This document shows, one piece after another, positions 8,358-16,371 of a DNA stretch of 64,000 nt (positions are counted from its first letter, which is position 1; each line of letters begins with the position of its first letter). The notes beneath the pieces were generated by a model, which saw only the letters and a list, made by a program, of their open reading frames with translations, was not told where the DNA came from and did no database searches. Position numbers and translations under genes: made by a program. Origin of the DNA: an uncultured Chitinophaga sp. (lineage in GTDB: Bacteria > Bacteroidota > Bacteroidia > Chitinophagales > Chitinophagaceae); NCBI RefSeq assembly GCF_946479755.1, contig NZ_CAMLHC010000027.1, positions 1-64,000 of the forward strand, read 5' to 3'.

Positions 8358-8816
8358 CTAGATACTGAAGACAATATCGTCCGGTAGCTCGTTGGCGTCG
8401 CCGGTCTCGTGCGGGAAGTGGGTACGGAGGGATTCTCCGATTTCACGGATACATGCTTCGATCCCTTCGATGATACGGTCGGCCTGAAAATGTGTTTTCA
8501 GGAGCATGGCTTCTTTCTGCCAGAAGTCGTCGCCTACTTTCTCATGGATTCCCTGGTCGCCGAGAATGGCAAACTGATGGTCTTTCAGGGCCACATATAC
8601 CAATACGCCATTGTGTTGTTTTGTTTTCTCCATACCGAGCGATACAAATGCCTGGCGGGCCCGGTCCATGGGATCTACATAACTGCAATGGTTTTCTACA
8701 AATAACCGGATCTCACCGGATGTGAGCCTTTCGGCTACCCGGATAGCCTGCACCAATTTGTTTTTATCCGCTTCGGAAAAAATCTCTCTCTTTTTGTTGA
8801 AAGGGAACAGACGCAT
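8358..8816 (-). CDS. TPM domain protein, cytoplasmic form
   Basis: The 152-aa protein lacks a signal peptide. It starts MRLFPFNKKREIFSEADKNKLVQAI and then shows TPM features: SGEIRLFVENHC, NGVLVYVALKDHQFAILGDQGI and a helical end. It sits 94 bases after lemA and 31 bases before the secreted TPM gene. Having a soluble and an anchored TPM protein with LemA is a recurrent cassette in this phylum. The biochemical role is unknown. Confidence 0.85.
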   Translation of the reverse strand: MRLFPFNKKREIFSEADKNKLVQAIRVAERLTSGEIRLFVENHCSYVDPMDRARQAFVSLGMEKTKQHNGVLVYVALKDHQFAILGDQGIHEKVGDDFWQKEAMLLKTHFQADRIIEGIEACIREIGESLRTHFPHETGDANELPDDIVFSI

Positions 8817-8910
8817 GCGATTGGGTTATTGAATTATTTGATGATCTGGTTATTGCCGCTGCCGGAAGACCGGGCGGGGGGCAATAACCAGATGGTAAAA
8901 TTTGAAAATA

Positions 8911-9489
8911 TTAGAATTTCACTTCCGGCGCTTTGTCGGAGCCGGCTGCTGCTTCGAAATAACCTTTCTGTTTGAAGCCGCCGATACCAGCGATAATATT
9001 GCCGGGGAAGGAACGCACGTCGCCGTTGTAGGTTTTAACAGCATCGTTGAAATCATTACGGGCTACGTTGATCCTGTTCTCCGTACCTTCCAGCTGCGCC
9101 TGCAGGTTGAGGAAGTTCTGGTTGGCTTTCAGTTCAGGGTAGCTTTCAGAAACAGCCAGCAAGCGGCCGAGCGCCTGGCTCAGCTGACCTTGTGCAGCCT
9201 GGTATTGCTGAATTTTCTCGGGGCTGAGGTCATTTACGTCCACTTTGATCTGTGTGGCGCTGGCGCGGGCTTCCATTACCTGCGTGAGCGTGGTGGTTTC
9301 AAAGTTGGCGGCGCCTTTCACTGTACTTACCAGGTTAGGAATAAGGTCGGCCCTGCGCTGATAGCTACTCTGTACTACACCCCATTTATTCTTCACATTT
9401 TCGTCCTGTTTAACCAATCCATTGTACTTGTTGCAACCTAACAATCCCAGTAATACAATAACAATGATTACAATGATCCCTTTTTTCAT
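8911..9489 (-). CDS. lemA: LemA family lipoprotein
   Basis: The 192-aa protein begins with a lipoprotein signal, MKKGIIVIIVIVLLGLLGCNK, with the lipidated Cys near residue 19. It continues with the LemA signature: NKWGVVQSSYQRRADLIPNL and VKTYNGDVRSFPGNIIAGIGG, in long helical segments. LemA proteins form a coiled-coil-rich surface domain of unknown role. The ATG at 9489 is chosen because the upstream extension to 9546 is hydrophilic and would spoil the signal peptide. It is the first gene of the leftward lemA-TPM-TPM-DUF1835 run. No promoter with both boxes was found upstream. Confidence 0.92.
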   Translation of the reverse strand: MKKGIIVIIVIVLLGLLGCNKYNGLVKQDENVKNKWGVVQSSYQRRADLIPNLVSTVKGAANFETTTLTQVMEARASATQIKVDVNDLSPEKIQQYQAAQGQLSQALGRLLAVSESYPELKANQNFLNLQAQLEGTENRINVARNDFNDAVKTYNGDVRSFPGNIIAGIGGFKQKGYFEAAAGSDKAPEVKF

Positions 9490-9881
9490 GAATAAGAATT
9501 TAAAGTTTTTGTGCCTGCCATGAAGCAAAAGATGTTCCTGTTTCACGGCCTGCCGGTGTAAGTAGTTGTTTTCACGGTGAATGCTATAAAAAACGCGGTA
9601 AACGCACGTTTTTCATCCCTACACGAAAATATGGAAACTAATGCACTAAATCGCTATTGCTTAGGGAAACGATGAATTTTAAAAAAAGTTCATCCATACT
9701 TGAAAAATTCACACTAATACAGTATGTTTATATGTACCTTTATAGTAACGTTTATCGTTAGCCGTATTTGCCGATAAATGCCAAAAAAGTGAATGGGGCA
9801 GGATTAATACTAAATCGATATAACTGGTTTCATTGTTTCTAACTCATTTATTATTACTAACTTGGAACTAAGTCTGCTTAA
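9490..9881. other. intergenic region between divergent lemA and receiver gene
   Basis: About 390 bases, A/T-rich towards the right, with no credible ORF. The sequence TAACTTGG at 9858-9865 is a one-mismatch -7 box for the rightward receiver gene. A TTG at 9833-9835 is three bases further away than usual. No minus-strand promoter for lemA could be assigned. Confidence 0.35.
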
Positions 9882-10346
9882 ATGAGTGCACAACACATCC
9901 ATATACTCTATATTGATGATGAAATACACAACCTGAATGCCTTTAAAGCTTCATTCAGGAGACTTTACAACGTATCTACCGCCACGTCGGCAGAAGAAGC
10001 GGTGAAACTGCTGGAAGAACAGGAATTTCACATCATTATTTCCGATCAGCGCATGCCCAAAATGACCGGAATCGAGTTTTTCGAGTCCATACTGGAAAAA
10101 TACCCTGAACCTATCCGTATGCTGCTTACCGGTTACGCCGATATCAACGCCGTGGTAGACGCCATCAACAAGGGACAGGTATATAAATACTTCTCCAAAC
10201 CCTGGAACGAAGAGGAGCTCAGGCATAACATCGAAAAAGCCTATGAAGTGTACTCCCTGCGCAAGGAAAACAAGGAATTGACCGCCAAGCTGCTGGACGT
10301 CAATGAAAAACTGGAATTCCTCGTACGGCAAAAATTGATCTCCTAA
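9882..10346 (+). CDS. stand-alone CheY-like response regulator with short coiled-coil tail
   Basis: The 154-aa protein is a receiver domain with the acidic pair Asp12-Asp13, phospho-acceptor Asp55 (IISDQRMP), Thr83 (LLTGYAD) and Lys106 (KPW). A helical tail of about 45 residues (KENKELTAKLLDVNEKLEFL) looks like a coiled coil. There is no DNA-binding or enzymatic output domain, so it probably acts through protein contacts. Its first 30 residues are very similar to the receiver of the hybrid at 62181-63278 (both IDDEIHNLNAFKASFRR). No kinase gene adjoins it, so its partner is unknown; a kinase such as the one at 59991 is a guess. Confidence 0.92.
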   Translation: MSAQHIHILYIDDEIHNLNAFKASFRRLYNVSTATSAEEAVKLLEEQEFHIIISDQRMPKMTGIEFFESILEKYPEPIRMLLTGYADINAVVDAINKGQVYKYFSKPWNEEELRHNIEKAYEVYSLRKENKELTAKLLDVNEKLEFLVRQKLIS

Positions 10347-10439
10347 CACTTAGATATTTAGATATTTTATCATTTAAATATTTACCCCTGCTTCCACAGT
10401 AATCTCCGGATCCCAAATTCCCGAATGTTGATTTTCCGT

Positions 10440-10446
10440 TAACTTG
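10440..10446 (+). promoter_or_regulatory. -7-like element for the M20 peptidase
   Basis: TAACTTG followed by CACCCC resembles the end of Bacteroidota promoters (TAnnTTTGCACC) with one T missing. It lies 30 bases upstream of the start codon. No -33 box is convincing. Confidence 0.3.
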
Positions 10447-10476
10447 CACCCCATTGTGAACTTAATTTTCTGAATC

Positions 10477-11847
10477 ATGCAAGTTTGGAAAGATTACCAG
10501 GCCCAACACCAGGCCCGATTCCTGGAAGAATTACTGGAATTGCTGCGCATTCCGTCAGTGAGTGCTGACTCCCGCTTTAACGGAGACGTACAAAAATGTG
10601 CAGAAGCTGTAAAGCAACGCCTGCAGGAAGCCGGCGCGGATAATGTAGAAGTATGCCCGACCGCAGGACATCCCATCGTTTACGGAGAAAAGATCATAGA
10701 TCCTTCTTTGCCTACCGTACTGGTTTACGGCCACTACGACGTACAGCCCGCAGATCCGCTGGAACTATGGCACAGCGGCCCGTTTGAACCGGTGATTAAA
10801 GACGGTAACATTTATGCCCGCGGCAGCGCGGACGACAAAGGACAGTTTTACATGCATGTAAAAGCCTTTGAAACCATGCACCGCACCAACACCATCCCCT
10901 GCAATATCAAATTTATGATCGAAGGGGAAGAAGAAGTAGGTTCCGCCAACCTCGGCATCTTCCTGGAACAAAACAAGGAGAAACTGAAAGCCGACGTGGT
11001 GCTGATCTCCGACACCTCCATGATCAGCCTCGACAACCCCTCCATCGACACAGGCCTCCGCGGCCTCGCCTATATGGAAGTGGAAGTGACCGGCCCTAAC
11101 CGCGACCTGCACAGCGGCGTTTATGGCGGCGCCGTAGCCAACCCGGCTACCATCCTCGCCAAAATGATCGCCTCCCTGCACGATGAAAACAACCACATCA
11201 CCATCCCCGGCTTTTACGATAAAGTACAGGAACTGACCGCTGAAGAAAGAGCAGCCCTCAACGCCGCTCCGTTCGACGAAGAAGAATACAAAAAAGACCT
11301 GGGCATCAACGATGTATGGGGCGAAAAAGGATATTCCACCATCGAGCGGACCGGCATCCGTCCTACCCTCGAGGTAAACGGTATCTGGGGCGGCTACACC
11401 GGCGAAGGCTCCAAAACCGTTCTCCCCTCCAAAGCCTTCGCGAAGATCTCCATGCGCCTCGTTCCCAACCAGGACTGGCACGAGATCTCCGACCTGTTTG
11501 CCAAACACTTTGAAGCCATCGCACCGAAGAGCGTGACCGTAAAAGTGAACAAACACCATGGCGGCAGCCCTTACGTAACACCTACCGACTCTGTGGCCTA
11601 CAAAGCAGCCCACAAAGCGATAGAAGCCACTTTCGGCAAAGAGCCTATCCCCGTTCGCGGTGGCGGCAGCATTCCGATCGTAGCCCTCTTTGAAAAAACC
11701 CTCGGACTCAAAACGGTACTCATGGGATTCGGACTGGACAGCGATAACCTCCACTCCCCCAACGAGAAATATGGCGTGGCCAACTACTACAAAGGCATTG
11801 AAACCATCCCGTATTTCCACCAGTACTTTGCCGAGATGAGTAAGTAA
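10477..11847 (+). CDS. M20 family dipeptidase
   Basis: A cytoplasmic zinc peptidase of the M20/M25/M40 group, 456 aa, which hydrolyses dipeptides or similar small peptides. Visible metal-site motifs are GHYDVQP (about 88-94), GSADDKGQF (about 114-122) and the catalytic-acid stretch IEGEEEVGS (about 148-156). The dimerisation insert starts near RDLHSGVYGGAV. The late metal ligand lies in GFGLDSDNLHSPNE (about 422-435). The absence of a signal peptide agrees with a role in peptide recycling. An inverted-repeat element separates it from the S4 gene that follows. Confidence 0.92.
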   Translation: MQVWKDYQAQHQARFLEELLELLRIPSVSADSRFNGDVQKCAEAVKQRLQEAGADNVEVCPTAGHPIVYGEKIIDPSLPTVLVYGHYDVQPADPLELWHSGPFEPVIKDGNIYARGSADDKGQFYMHVKAFETMHRTNTIPCNIKFMIEGEEEVGSANLGIFLEQNKEKLKADVVLISDTSMISLDNPSIDTGLRGLAYMEVEVTGPNRDLHSGVYGGAVANPATILAKMIASLHDENNHITIPGFYDKVQELTAEERAALNAAPFDEEEYKKDLGINDVWGEKGYSTIERTGIRPTLEVNGIWGGYTGEGSKTVLPSKAFAKISMRLVPNQDWHEISDLFAKHFEAIAPKSVTVKVNKHHGGSPYVTPTDSVAYKAAHKAIEATFGKEPIPVRGGGSIPIVALFEKTLGLKTVLMGFGLDSDNLHSPNEKYGVANYYKGIETIPYFHQYFAEMSK

Positions 11848-11852
11848 TCAAT

Positions 11853-11981
11853 CAATTACGAATTACAAATTACGAATTACGAATTGGGGGGCTATTATAA
11901 GGCCGGTTCAAAATTACCGCCTCCACAGCGCCCTGTCCCGTAAGTCATAATTTGTAATTCGTAATCCCAAATTCGTAATTG
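11853..11981. repeat. intergenic element with CAATTACGAATT inverted arms, copy A
   Basis: The left arm at 11853-11886 is built of ATTACGAATT units, and the right arm at 11949-11981 is its approximate inverse. The roughly 60-bp centre includes CTATTATAAGGCCGG and CGCCCTGTC. A second element with the same arms and a related centre lies at 50164-50478. The right arm ends three bases before the ATG of the S4 gene. It encodes nothing recognisable and looks like a miniature repeat of the MITE or REP type. Confidence 0.7.
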
Positions 11982-11984
11982 ACT

Positions 11985-12386
11985 ATGAGTAACACCGAAA
12001 AATTACGGGTAGATAAATACCTCTGGTCCATCCGCGTGTTCAAGACCCGCAGCCAGGCGTCAGAAGCCTGCGACGGCGGGAAGGTGAAGCTGAACGGCAA
12101 CAACGTGAAAGCAGCCAAACCCGTGGCTATCGGCGACAACTTCGAAATCAAGACAGAAGGCCGCAAATGGGTGATACAGGTAACCGGCCTGCTGGCCAAC
12201 CGGGTAGCCTACAGTGAAGCTGTCAAATATTACGTGGACAATACCCCGGAAGAGGACAAAACCGCTCCCAAACCCGTGGCCGCCGTATTCCATACCGGCA
12301 AAAGACAAAGCAAAATAGGCCGTCCCACCAAAAAAGACCGGAGAAGCATCGAAGGATTTATGGAGGGCGATGCCGGCGAAGAGTGA
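11985..12386 (+). CDS. S4 domain RNA-binding protein, Hsp15-like
   Basis: The 133-aa protein begins with an S4 RNA-binding domain (about 5-65: LRVDKYLWSIRVFKTRSQASEACDGGKVKLNG). A basic tail with RQSKIGRPTKKDRRSI follows. This is the layout of Hsp15, which binds stalled 50S subunits carrying nascent-chain tRNA. The ATG at 11985 is preferred over the TTG six bases earlier, which lies within the repeat arm. The start codon is almost touching the inverted repeat. The leader therefore has no visible ribosome-binding site and could fold. Confidence 0.88.
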   Translation: MSNTEKLRVDKYLWSIRVFKTRSQASEACDGGKVKLNGNNVKAAKPVAIGDNFEIKTEGRKWVIQVTGLLANRVAYSEAVKYYVDNTPEEDKTAPKPVAAVFHTGKRQSKIGRPTKKDRRSIEGFMEGDAGEE

Positions 12387-12424
12387 TTTCACCGGCCCTA
12401 TTATAATATTTCAGTTTTGCGTAG

Positions 12425-12432
12425 TAATTTTG
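12425..12432 (+). promoter_or_regulatory. -7 element and SD-like site for lysA
   Basis: TAATTTTG fits TAnnTTTG and lies 32 bases upstream of the lysA ATG. An AAGGAG sequence at 12451-12456, eight bases before the ATG, is unusually close to a Shine-Dalgarno site for this genome. No -33 box is clear. Confidence 0.5.
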
Positions 12433-12463
12433 CCTCCTCATTCTTAAATCAAGGAGTAAATCA

Positions 12464-13687
12464 ATGCCTAAACAAAGCGACGTTCTTGCTACCGACTTCC
12501 TCGTGAAAATAGCAGATGAATTTGGTACCCCGGTATATATATACCACGCAGAAAAGATCAAAACCCAGTACGAAAAGCTTCAGAAAGCCTTTCATAAGGC
12601 CAATACCCGCTTTTTCTACGCCTGTAAGGCATTGACCAATATCAACATCCTGAAGTACATCAACTCCCTTGGTTGCGGACTGGACACGGTATCCATACAG
12701 GAAGTACAGTTGGGCCTCAAAGCCGGCTTCGATCCGAAAAATATCATCTTTACCCCCAACTGCGTTGATCTGCAGGAAATTATTGCGGCCAAAGACCTCG
12801 GCGTGATTATCAACATCGATAACCTCTCCATCCTGGAACAATTTGGTAACAAATTCGGCGGCAGCTATCCCATTAGCATCCGGCTCAATCCGCACATCAT
12901 GGCGGGCGGTAACTTTAAAATCTCCACCGGGCATATCGACAGCAAATTTGGTATCTCCATCCACCAGATGCGCCACATCGAAAGGATCGTAAAATCCACC
13001 AAACTGAAAGTGACCGGCCTGCACATGCATACCGGCTCCGAAATCAAAGACGTGGACGTTTTCCTCCGCGGCGTGGAAATCATGTTCGAAATGACCCAGC
13101 ACTTCCCGGACCTCGAATCCATCGACCTGGGCAGCGGATTTAAAGTAGCCTACCAACAGGGCGATCCTGAAACAGATATCGACCTGCTGGGCAAAAAACT
13201 GAGCGACGCCTTCAACAACTTCGCCAAAAACTACGAGAAACCACTCCAGCTCTGGTTCGAGCCAGGAAAATACCTGGTAAGCCAGTGCGGGTACTTCGTG
13301 GTAAAAGCCAACGTGATCAAACAAACCACTGCCAACGTGTTCGTAGGCGTTAACTCCGGCTTTAACCACCTGATCAGGCCCATGTTCTACGACGCCTTCC
13401 ACCTGATCCGCAATATATCCAACCCGAAAGGCACCGAACGCATTTATACCGTGGTAGGTAACATCTGCGAAACCGATACCTTCGGCTGGGACCGCAAAAT
13501 CAATGAAGTGCGCGAAGGCGACTACCTCGTGTTCTATAACGCAGGCGCCTACGGCTTCGAAATGTCTTCCAACTTCAACTCCCGCCTGAAACCGGCAGAA
13601 GTGATGGTGAAAGACGGCAAGCCCTTCCTGATCCGCAAGCGCGATACCCTCGAAGACCTGCTGAAAAACCAGATCGAACTCGCTTAA
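12464..13687 (+). CDS. lysA: diaminopimelate decarboxylase
   Basis: PLP enzyme that decarboxylates meso-diaminopimelate to L-lysine, the last step of lysine synthesis. The 407-aa protein has the PLP-binding Lys55 in FFYACKALTN and the phosphate-binding stretch DLGSGF (about 224-229). It also has HMHTGSEI (about 188-195), EPGKYL (about 266-271) and the active-site Cys motif GNICETDTF (about 334-342), followed by YNAGAYGFEMSSNFN. These set it apart from ornithine/arginine decarboxylases. Single gene with its own -7 element. Confidence 0.95.
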   Translation: MPKQSDVLATDFLVKIADEFGTPVYIYHAEKIKTQYEKLQKAFHKANTRFFYACKALTNINILKYINSLGCGLDTVSIQEVQLGLKAGFDPKNIIFTPNCVDLQEIIAAKDLGVIINIDNLSILEQFGNKFGGSYPISIRLNPHIMAGGNFKISTGHIDSKFGISIHQMRHIERIVKSTKLKVTGLHMHTGSEIKDVDVFLRGVEIMFEMTQHFPDLESIDLGSGFKVAYQQGDPETDIDLLGKKLSDAFNNFAKNYEKPLQLWFEPGKYLVSQCGYFVVKANVIKQTTANVFVGVNSGFNHLIRPMFYDAFHLIRNISNPKGTERIYTVVGNICETDTFGWDRKINEVREGDYLVFYNAGAYGFEMSSNFNSRLKPAEVMVKDGKPFLIRKRDTLEDLLKNQIELA

Positions 13688-13699
13688 CACATACCGCTG

Positions 13700-13810
13700 T
13701 TTTCGGATTTTGGTATTTCCTGATTTGATGTTTAGTTATTGAATAATCCTTTTATTTATTATCAATTATCTATCAACAAACAAAAATCAAGAAATATCAA
13801 AATCCGAAAA
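13700..13810. repeat. long inverted repeat downstream of lysA
   Basis: Arms at 13700-13727 and 13781-13810 (TTTTCGGATTTTG...TGATTT and its inverse) match at about 26 of 28 positions. The loop is about 53 bases, A/T-rich. It has no U-tract directly after the stem. It may be a transcript-end structure for lysA or a mobile-type intergenic repeat like those at 11853 and 50164. Confidence 0.65.
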
Positions 13811-13953
13811 TTTTAAAATATTGGTCCTACCTTTACGTCTGCATACTATCTCCCCTCATTACTCCTGCACACTGTTTTACTGTAAATTGTAAGAAGAATT
13901 TTTTTGCTGGCGCACAAATGAACAGCCTTTGGTGATAATTTTATACCGTTTAT

Positions 13954-16296
13954 ATGAAGATTTTAACTGCACACTCCAGTGTAATACAAGATGAACAGGT
14001 AATTGATTCCAATATATCTTTCGTCCCCTTCGTCCGCTTCCTCAAGGAAAAAGCGAAGAATGAAGACGATCCACGCTCCGCTTTTTATCGAATGATCATA
14101 CGGAAATTTGAAGGCCATCCCGAAATCCTCCAACCCATTCCGCCATCTGCCGACCTTACGGAATACAAAGAATACCTCGACCTGCTGACAGCCGCCATAT
14201 TCCCTGTCACTACCGATACCACTCGCGATATCTACGGCATTGGCGTACCGTTTAAATTCGCCATCTTCTACTACTCCGACCTGTTCCGCCAGATGTTTAC
14301 CGACAACGGGTCCGGCCTGGTGGTAGTACCGCAGGGCATCTCGGTCAGCAAAGTAAAAAAGGACAAACTGACCTGGCTCTATAAGCTCATCCTGGAAAGG
14401 GTATATCACTTCCCGGTGAACTACCAGAACGAGATCATCCATCATATGGAACTGCCCGACGGCACCAAGAGATACGTGAAAGTCAACATAGACCCGCGTT
14501 TCGTAGATGTGAAAGTGAAAGGCGACAACCCGCCGCCGCTGGATTACACCAATTACTGCACCTACCAGATGTGCCCCGATGCACTGAACGATATTATCCC
14601 CCCGGATAACTTCACGCTGGAAGGTTTTGTGATCTGGACCGTGGAAGACGTCACCCAGACAGAAATACTGAACAATATCAAAGGACTGGTGATGAACATG
14701 AAAGCCAGCAACGAAGCCGAAAGCTACCGTACGCTGGAAAAAATGATCCCCACCATCATGGGCGGCAAAGGGATCACGGCGCATATCGTCCCCTTCCCGA
14801 AAGTAAATGGCAAAAACGTGCTGGAAGAACAGTTCTCCAACGCCGATCCCATCCTCGGCGTGGGCAACAAAAAACAACAACAGCATTTCTTCCAGTTGCT
14901 GCTGGACCATGGGGCCAAACAACCCACTCCACTGATACTGCCGACGGTCACCGACGCCAGCATCACCCAATACCCGTTCCTGAAGTACCTGCCCATCAAA
15001 AATATCCAGAGCTTCATCCTCTTCCCCATCACCCATAAAAAGGAAATACTGGGTGTACTGGAACTGGCATCCTCCACGCCCAATGCACTATCCGCTGAAC
15101 CGCTGTGGAAACTGGAAAGCACCTACCCGCTGATCGTGATGATGCTCAGCCGGAGCATGAGCATCCTCGACAACCGCCTCAACGAAGTGCTGAAAGACCA
15201 GTTCACCGCCCTGCAGCCCTCCGTGGAATGGAAATTCACAGAAGCTGCATGGAACTACCTGCTGACACCGCCGGAAGAACGCAAAGACATCGAAAATATC
15301 TCCTTTGAAGAAGTATACCCGCTCTATGGCGCCATCGATATCCGCAACTCCTCCGTACAACAGGGCAACGCCCTGCGGGAAGACCTGCAGGAACAGCTGG
15401 AGCTGATCAAATTCACCCTGCAACAGATAGCGCAGGAAGTACACCTTCCGCTGCTGGAAGAGCTGATGTTTAAAACAGAAGACCTCCTGCAGGGTCTCAG
15501 CGACAACCTCACTGCCGGCCAGGACATGAAGGTCAACGAGTTCATGGAACAGGAAATCCAACCCATACTCGAACACCTGTGCGAAGGCAGCGAAACGCTG
15601 AAACCGGTGCTGAACAATTATTTCAATAAAATTGATAAAGAACAGGGCCACGTGTTCCGCCACCGCCGCGAATATGAAGAAAGCCTCTCTGTTATCAACA
15701 GGGCCATCAGCCAGTACCTGGAAAAAGAACGGCTGTACATCCAGCAGTCCTTCCCCTGCTACTTCGAAAAATACCGTACAGACGGTATCGAATACACCAT
15801 CTACATTGGACAGTCTATTGCGCAGGAAAAGAAATTTGACCAGCTGTACCTGCGTAACCTCCGCCTGTGGCAGCTTTCGTCTATGGCACGGATTGCCCGG
15901 CTGACCAATAAAATATCTCCGCAGCTGAAAATACCGCTGCAAACCACACAGATGATCCTCATGCACAGCGCGCCTATCACCATCAGTTTCCGCAGCGACG
16001 AACGCCGCTTCGACGTGGAAGGCGCCTATAACATCCGCTACGAGATCATCAAAAAGAGAATCGATAAAGTACACGTGAAAGATACCGGCGAACGCCTTAC
16101 CCAACCAGGCACCATCGCCATGGTGTATTCCTATGTACGGGAGATGGAAGAGCTGAGAAAATATATTTCTTTCCTGCAGGCAAAGAATATCCTGCTGCCG
16201 GATATCGAAATGCTGGACCTGGAAGAACTCCAGGGTGTCAGCGGCCTCAAAGCCCTGCGTGTGCGGGTAAACATGGAACACGAAACCCAGGACTAA
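13954..16296 (+). CDS. large GAF domain protein of unknown function
   Basis: The 780-aa protein has no signal peptide or membrane helix. A GAF-like domain lies at about 235-410 (SYRTLEKMIPTIMGGKGI ... FILFPITHKKEILGVLELAS). A motif LYGAIDIRNSSVQQGNAL at about 455-472 resembles the opening of a nucleotide-cyclase or phosphatase-like output domain, but the cyclase metal and base residues are not evident. The rest is long and helical. Similar proteins are widespread in Bacteroidota, with no known role. A sensory or scaffold role is an inference from the GAF domain. Single gene, ending in a strong terminator. Confidence 0.7.
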   Translation: MKILTAHSSVIQDEQVIDSNISFVPFVRFLKEKAKNEDDPRSAFYRMIIRKFEGHPEILQPIPPSADLTEYKEYLDLLTAAIFPVTTDTTRDIYGIGVPFKFAIFYYSDLFRQMFTDNGSGLVVVPQGISVSKVKKDKLTWLYKLILERVYHFPVNYQNEIIHHMELPDGTKRYVKVNIDPRFVDVKVKGDNPPPLDYTNYCTYQMCPDALNDIIPPDNFTLEGFVIWTVEDVTQTEILNNIKGLVMNMKASNEAESYRTLEKMIPTIMGGKGITAHIVPFPKVNGKNVLEEQFSNADPILGVGNKKQQQHFFQLLLDHGAKQPTPLILPTVTDASITQYPFLKYLPIKNIQSFILFPITHKKEILGVLELASSTPNALSAEPLWKLESTYPLIVMMLSRSMSILDNRLNEVLKDQFTALQPSVEWKFTEAAWNYLLTPPEERKDIENISFEEVYPLYGAIDIRNSSVQQGNALREDLQEQLELIKFTLQQIAQEVHLPLLEELMFKTEDLLQGLSDNLTAGQDMKVNEFMEQEIQPILEHLCEGSETLKPVLNNYFNKIDKEQGHVFRHRREYEESLSVINRAISQYLEKERLYIQQSFPCYFEKYRTDGIEYTIYIGQSIAQEKKFDQLYLRNLRLWQLSSMARIARLTNKISPQLKIPLQTTQMILMHSAPITISFRSDERRFDVEGAYNIRYEIIKKRIDKVHVKDTGERLTQPGTIAMVYSYVREMEELRKYISFLQAKNILLPDIEMLDLEELQGVSGLKALRVRVNMEHETQD

Positions 16297-16319
16297 CGCC
16301 CTGGGTTACAATAGGGAAC

Positions 16320-16371
16320 GATGCCCGGGAGCTTTTAAGTGACATCACTTAAAAACCCCGGGCATCCTTTT
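16320..16371 (+). terminator. terminator of the GAF protein gene
   Basis: A long hairpin runs from GATGCCCGGG (16320) to CCCGGGCATC (16366), with an inner AAGTGA/TCACTT stem. CCTTTTAG follows. It ends against the stop codon of the convergent phosphoesterase gene. Confidence 0.75.

Noticed and set aside
11853..11981. ATTACGAATT repeats considered as a CRISPR array
   Set aside because: The units are about ten bases, unspaced and inverted at the other end; there are no uniform spacers and no cas genes.
12464..12500. Lysine riboswitch before lysA
   Set aside because: The gap between the S4 gene and lysA is under 80 bases, too short for the L-box, and shows no conserved core.
12461..13690. 409-residue open frame opposite lysA on the minus strand
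   Set aside because: Exact antisense of a well-supported enzyme; the composition is Phe/Val/Gly-rich as expected of a mirrored GC-rich gene, with no family motifs.
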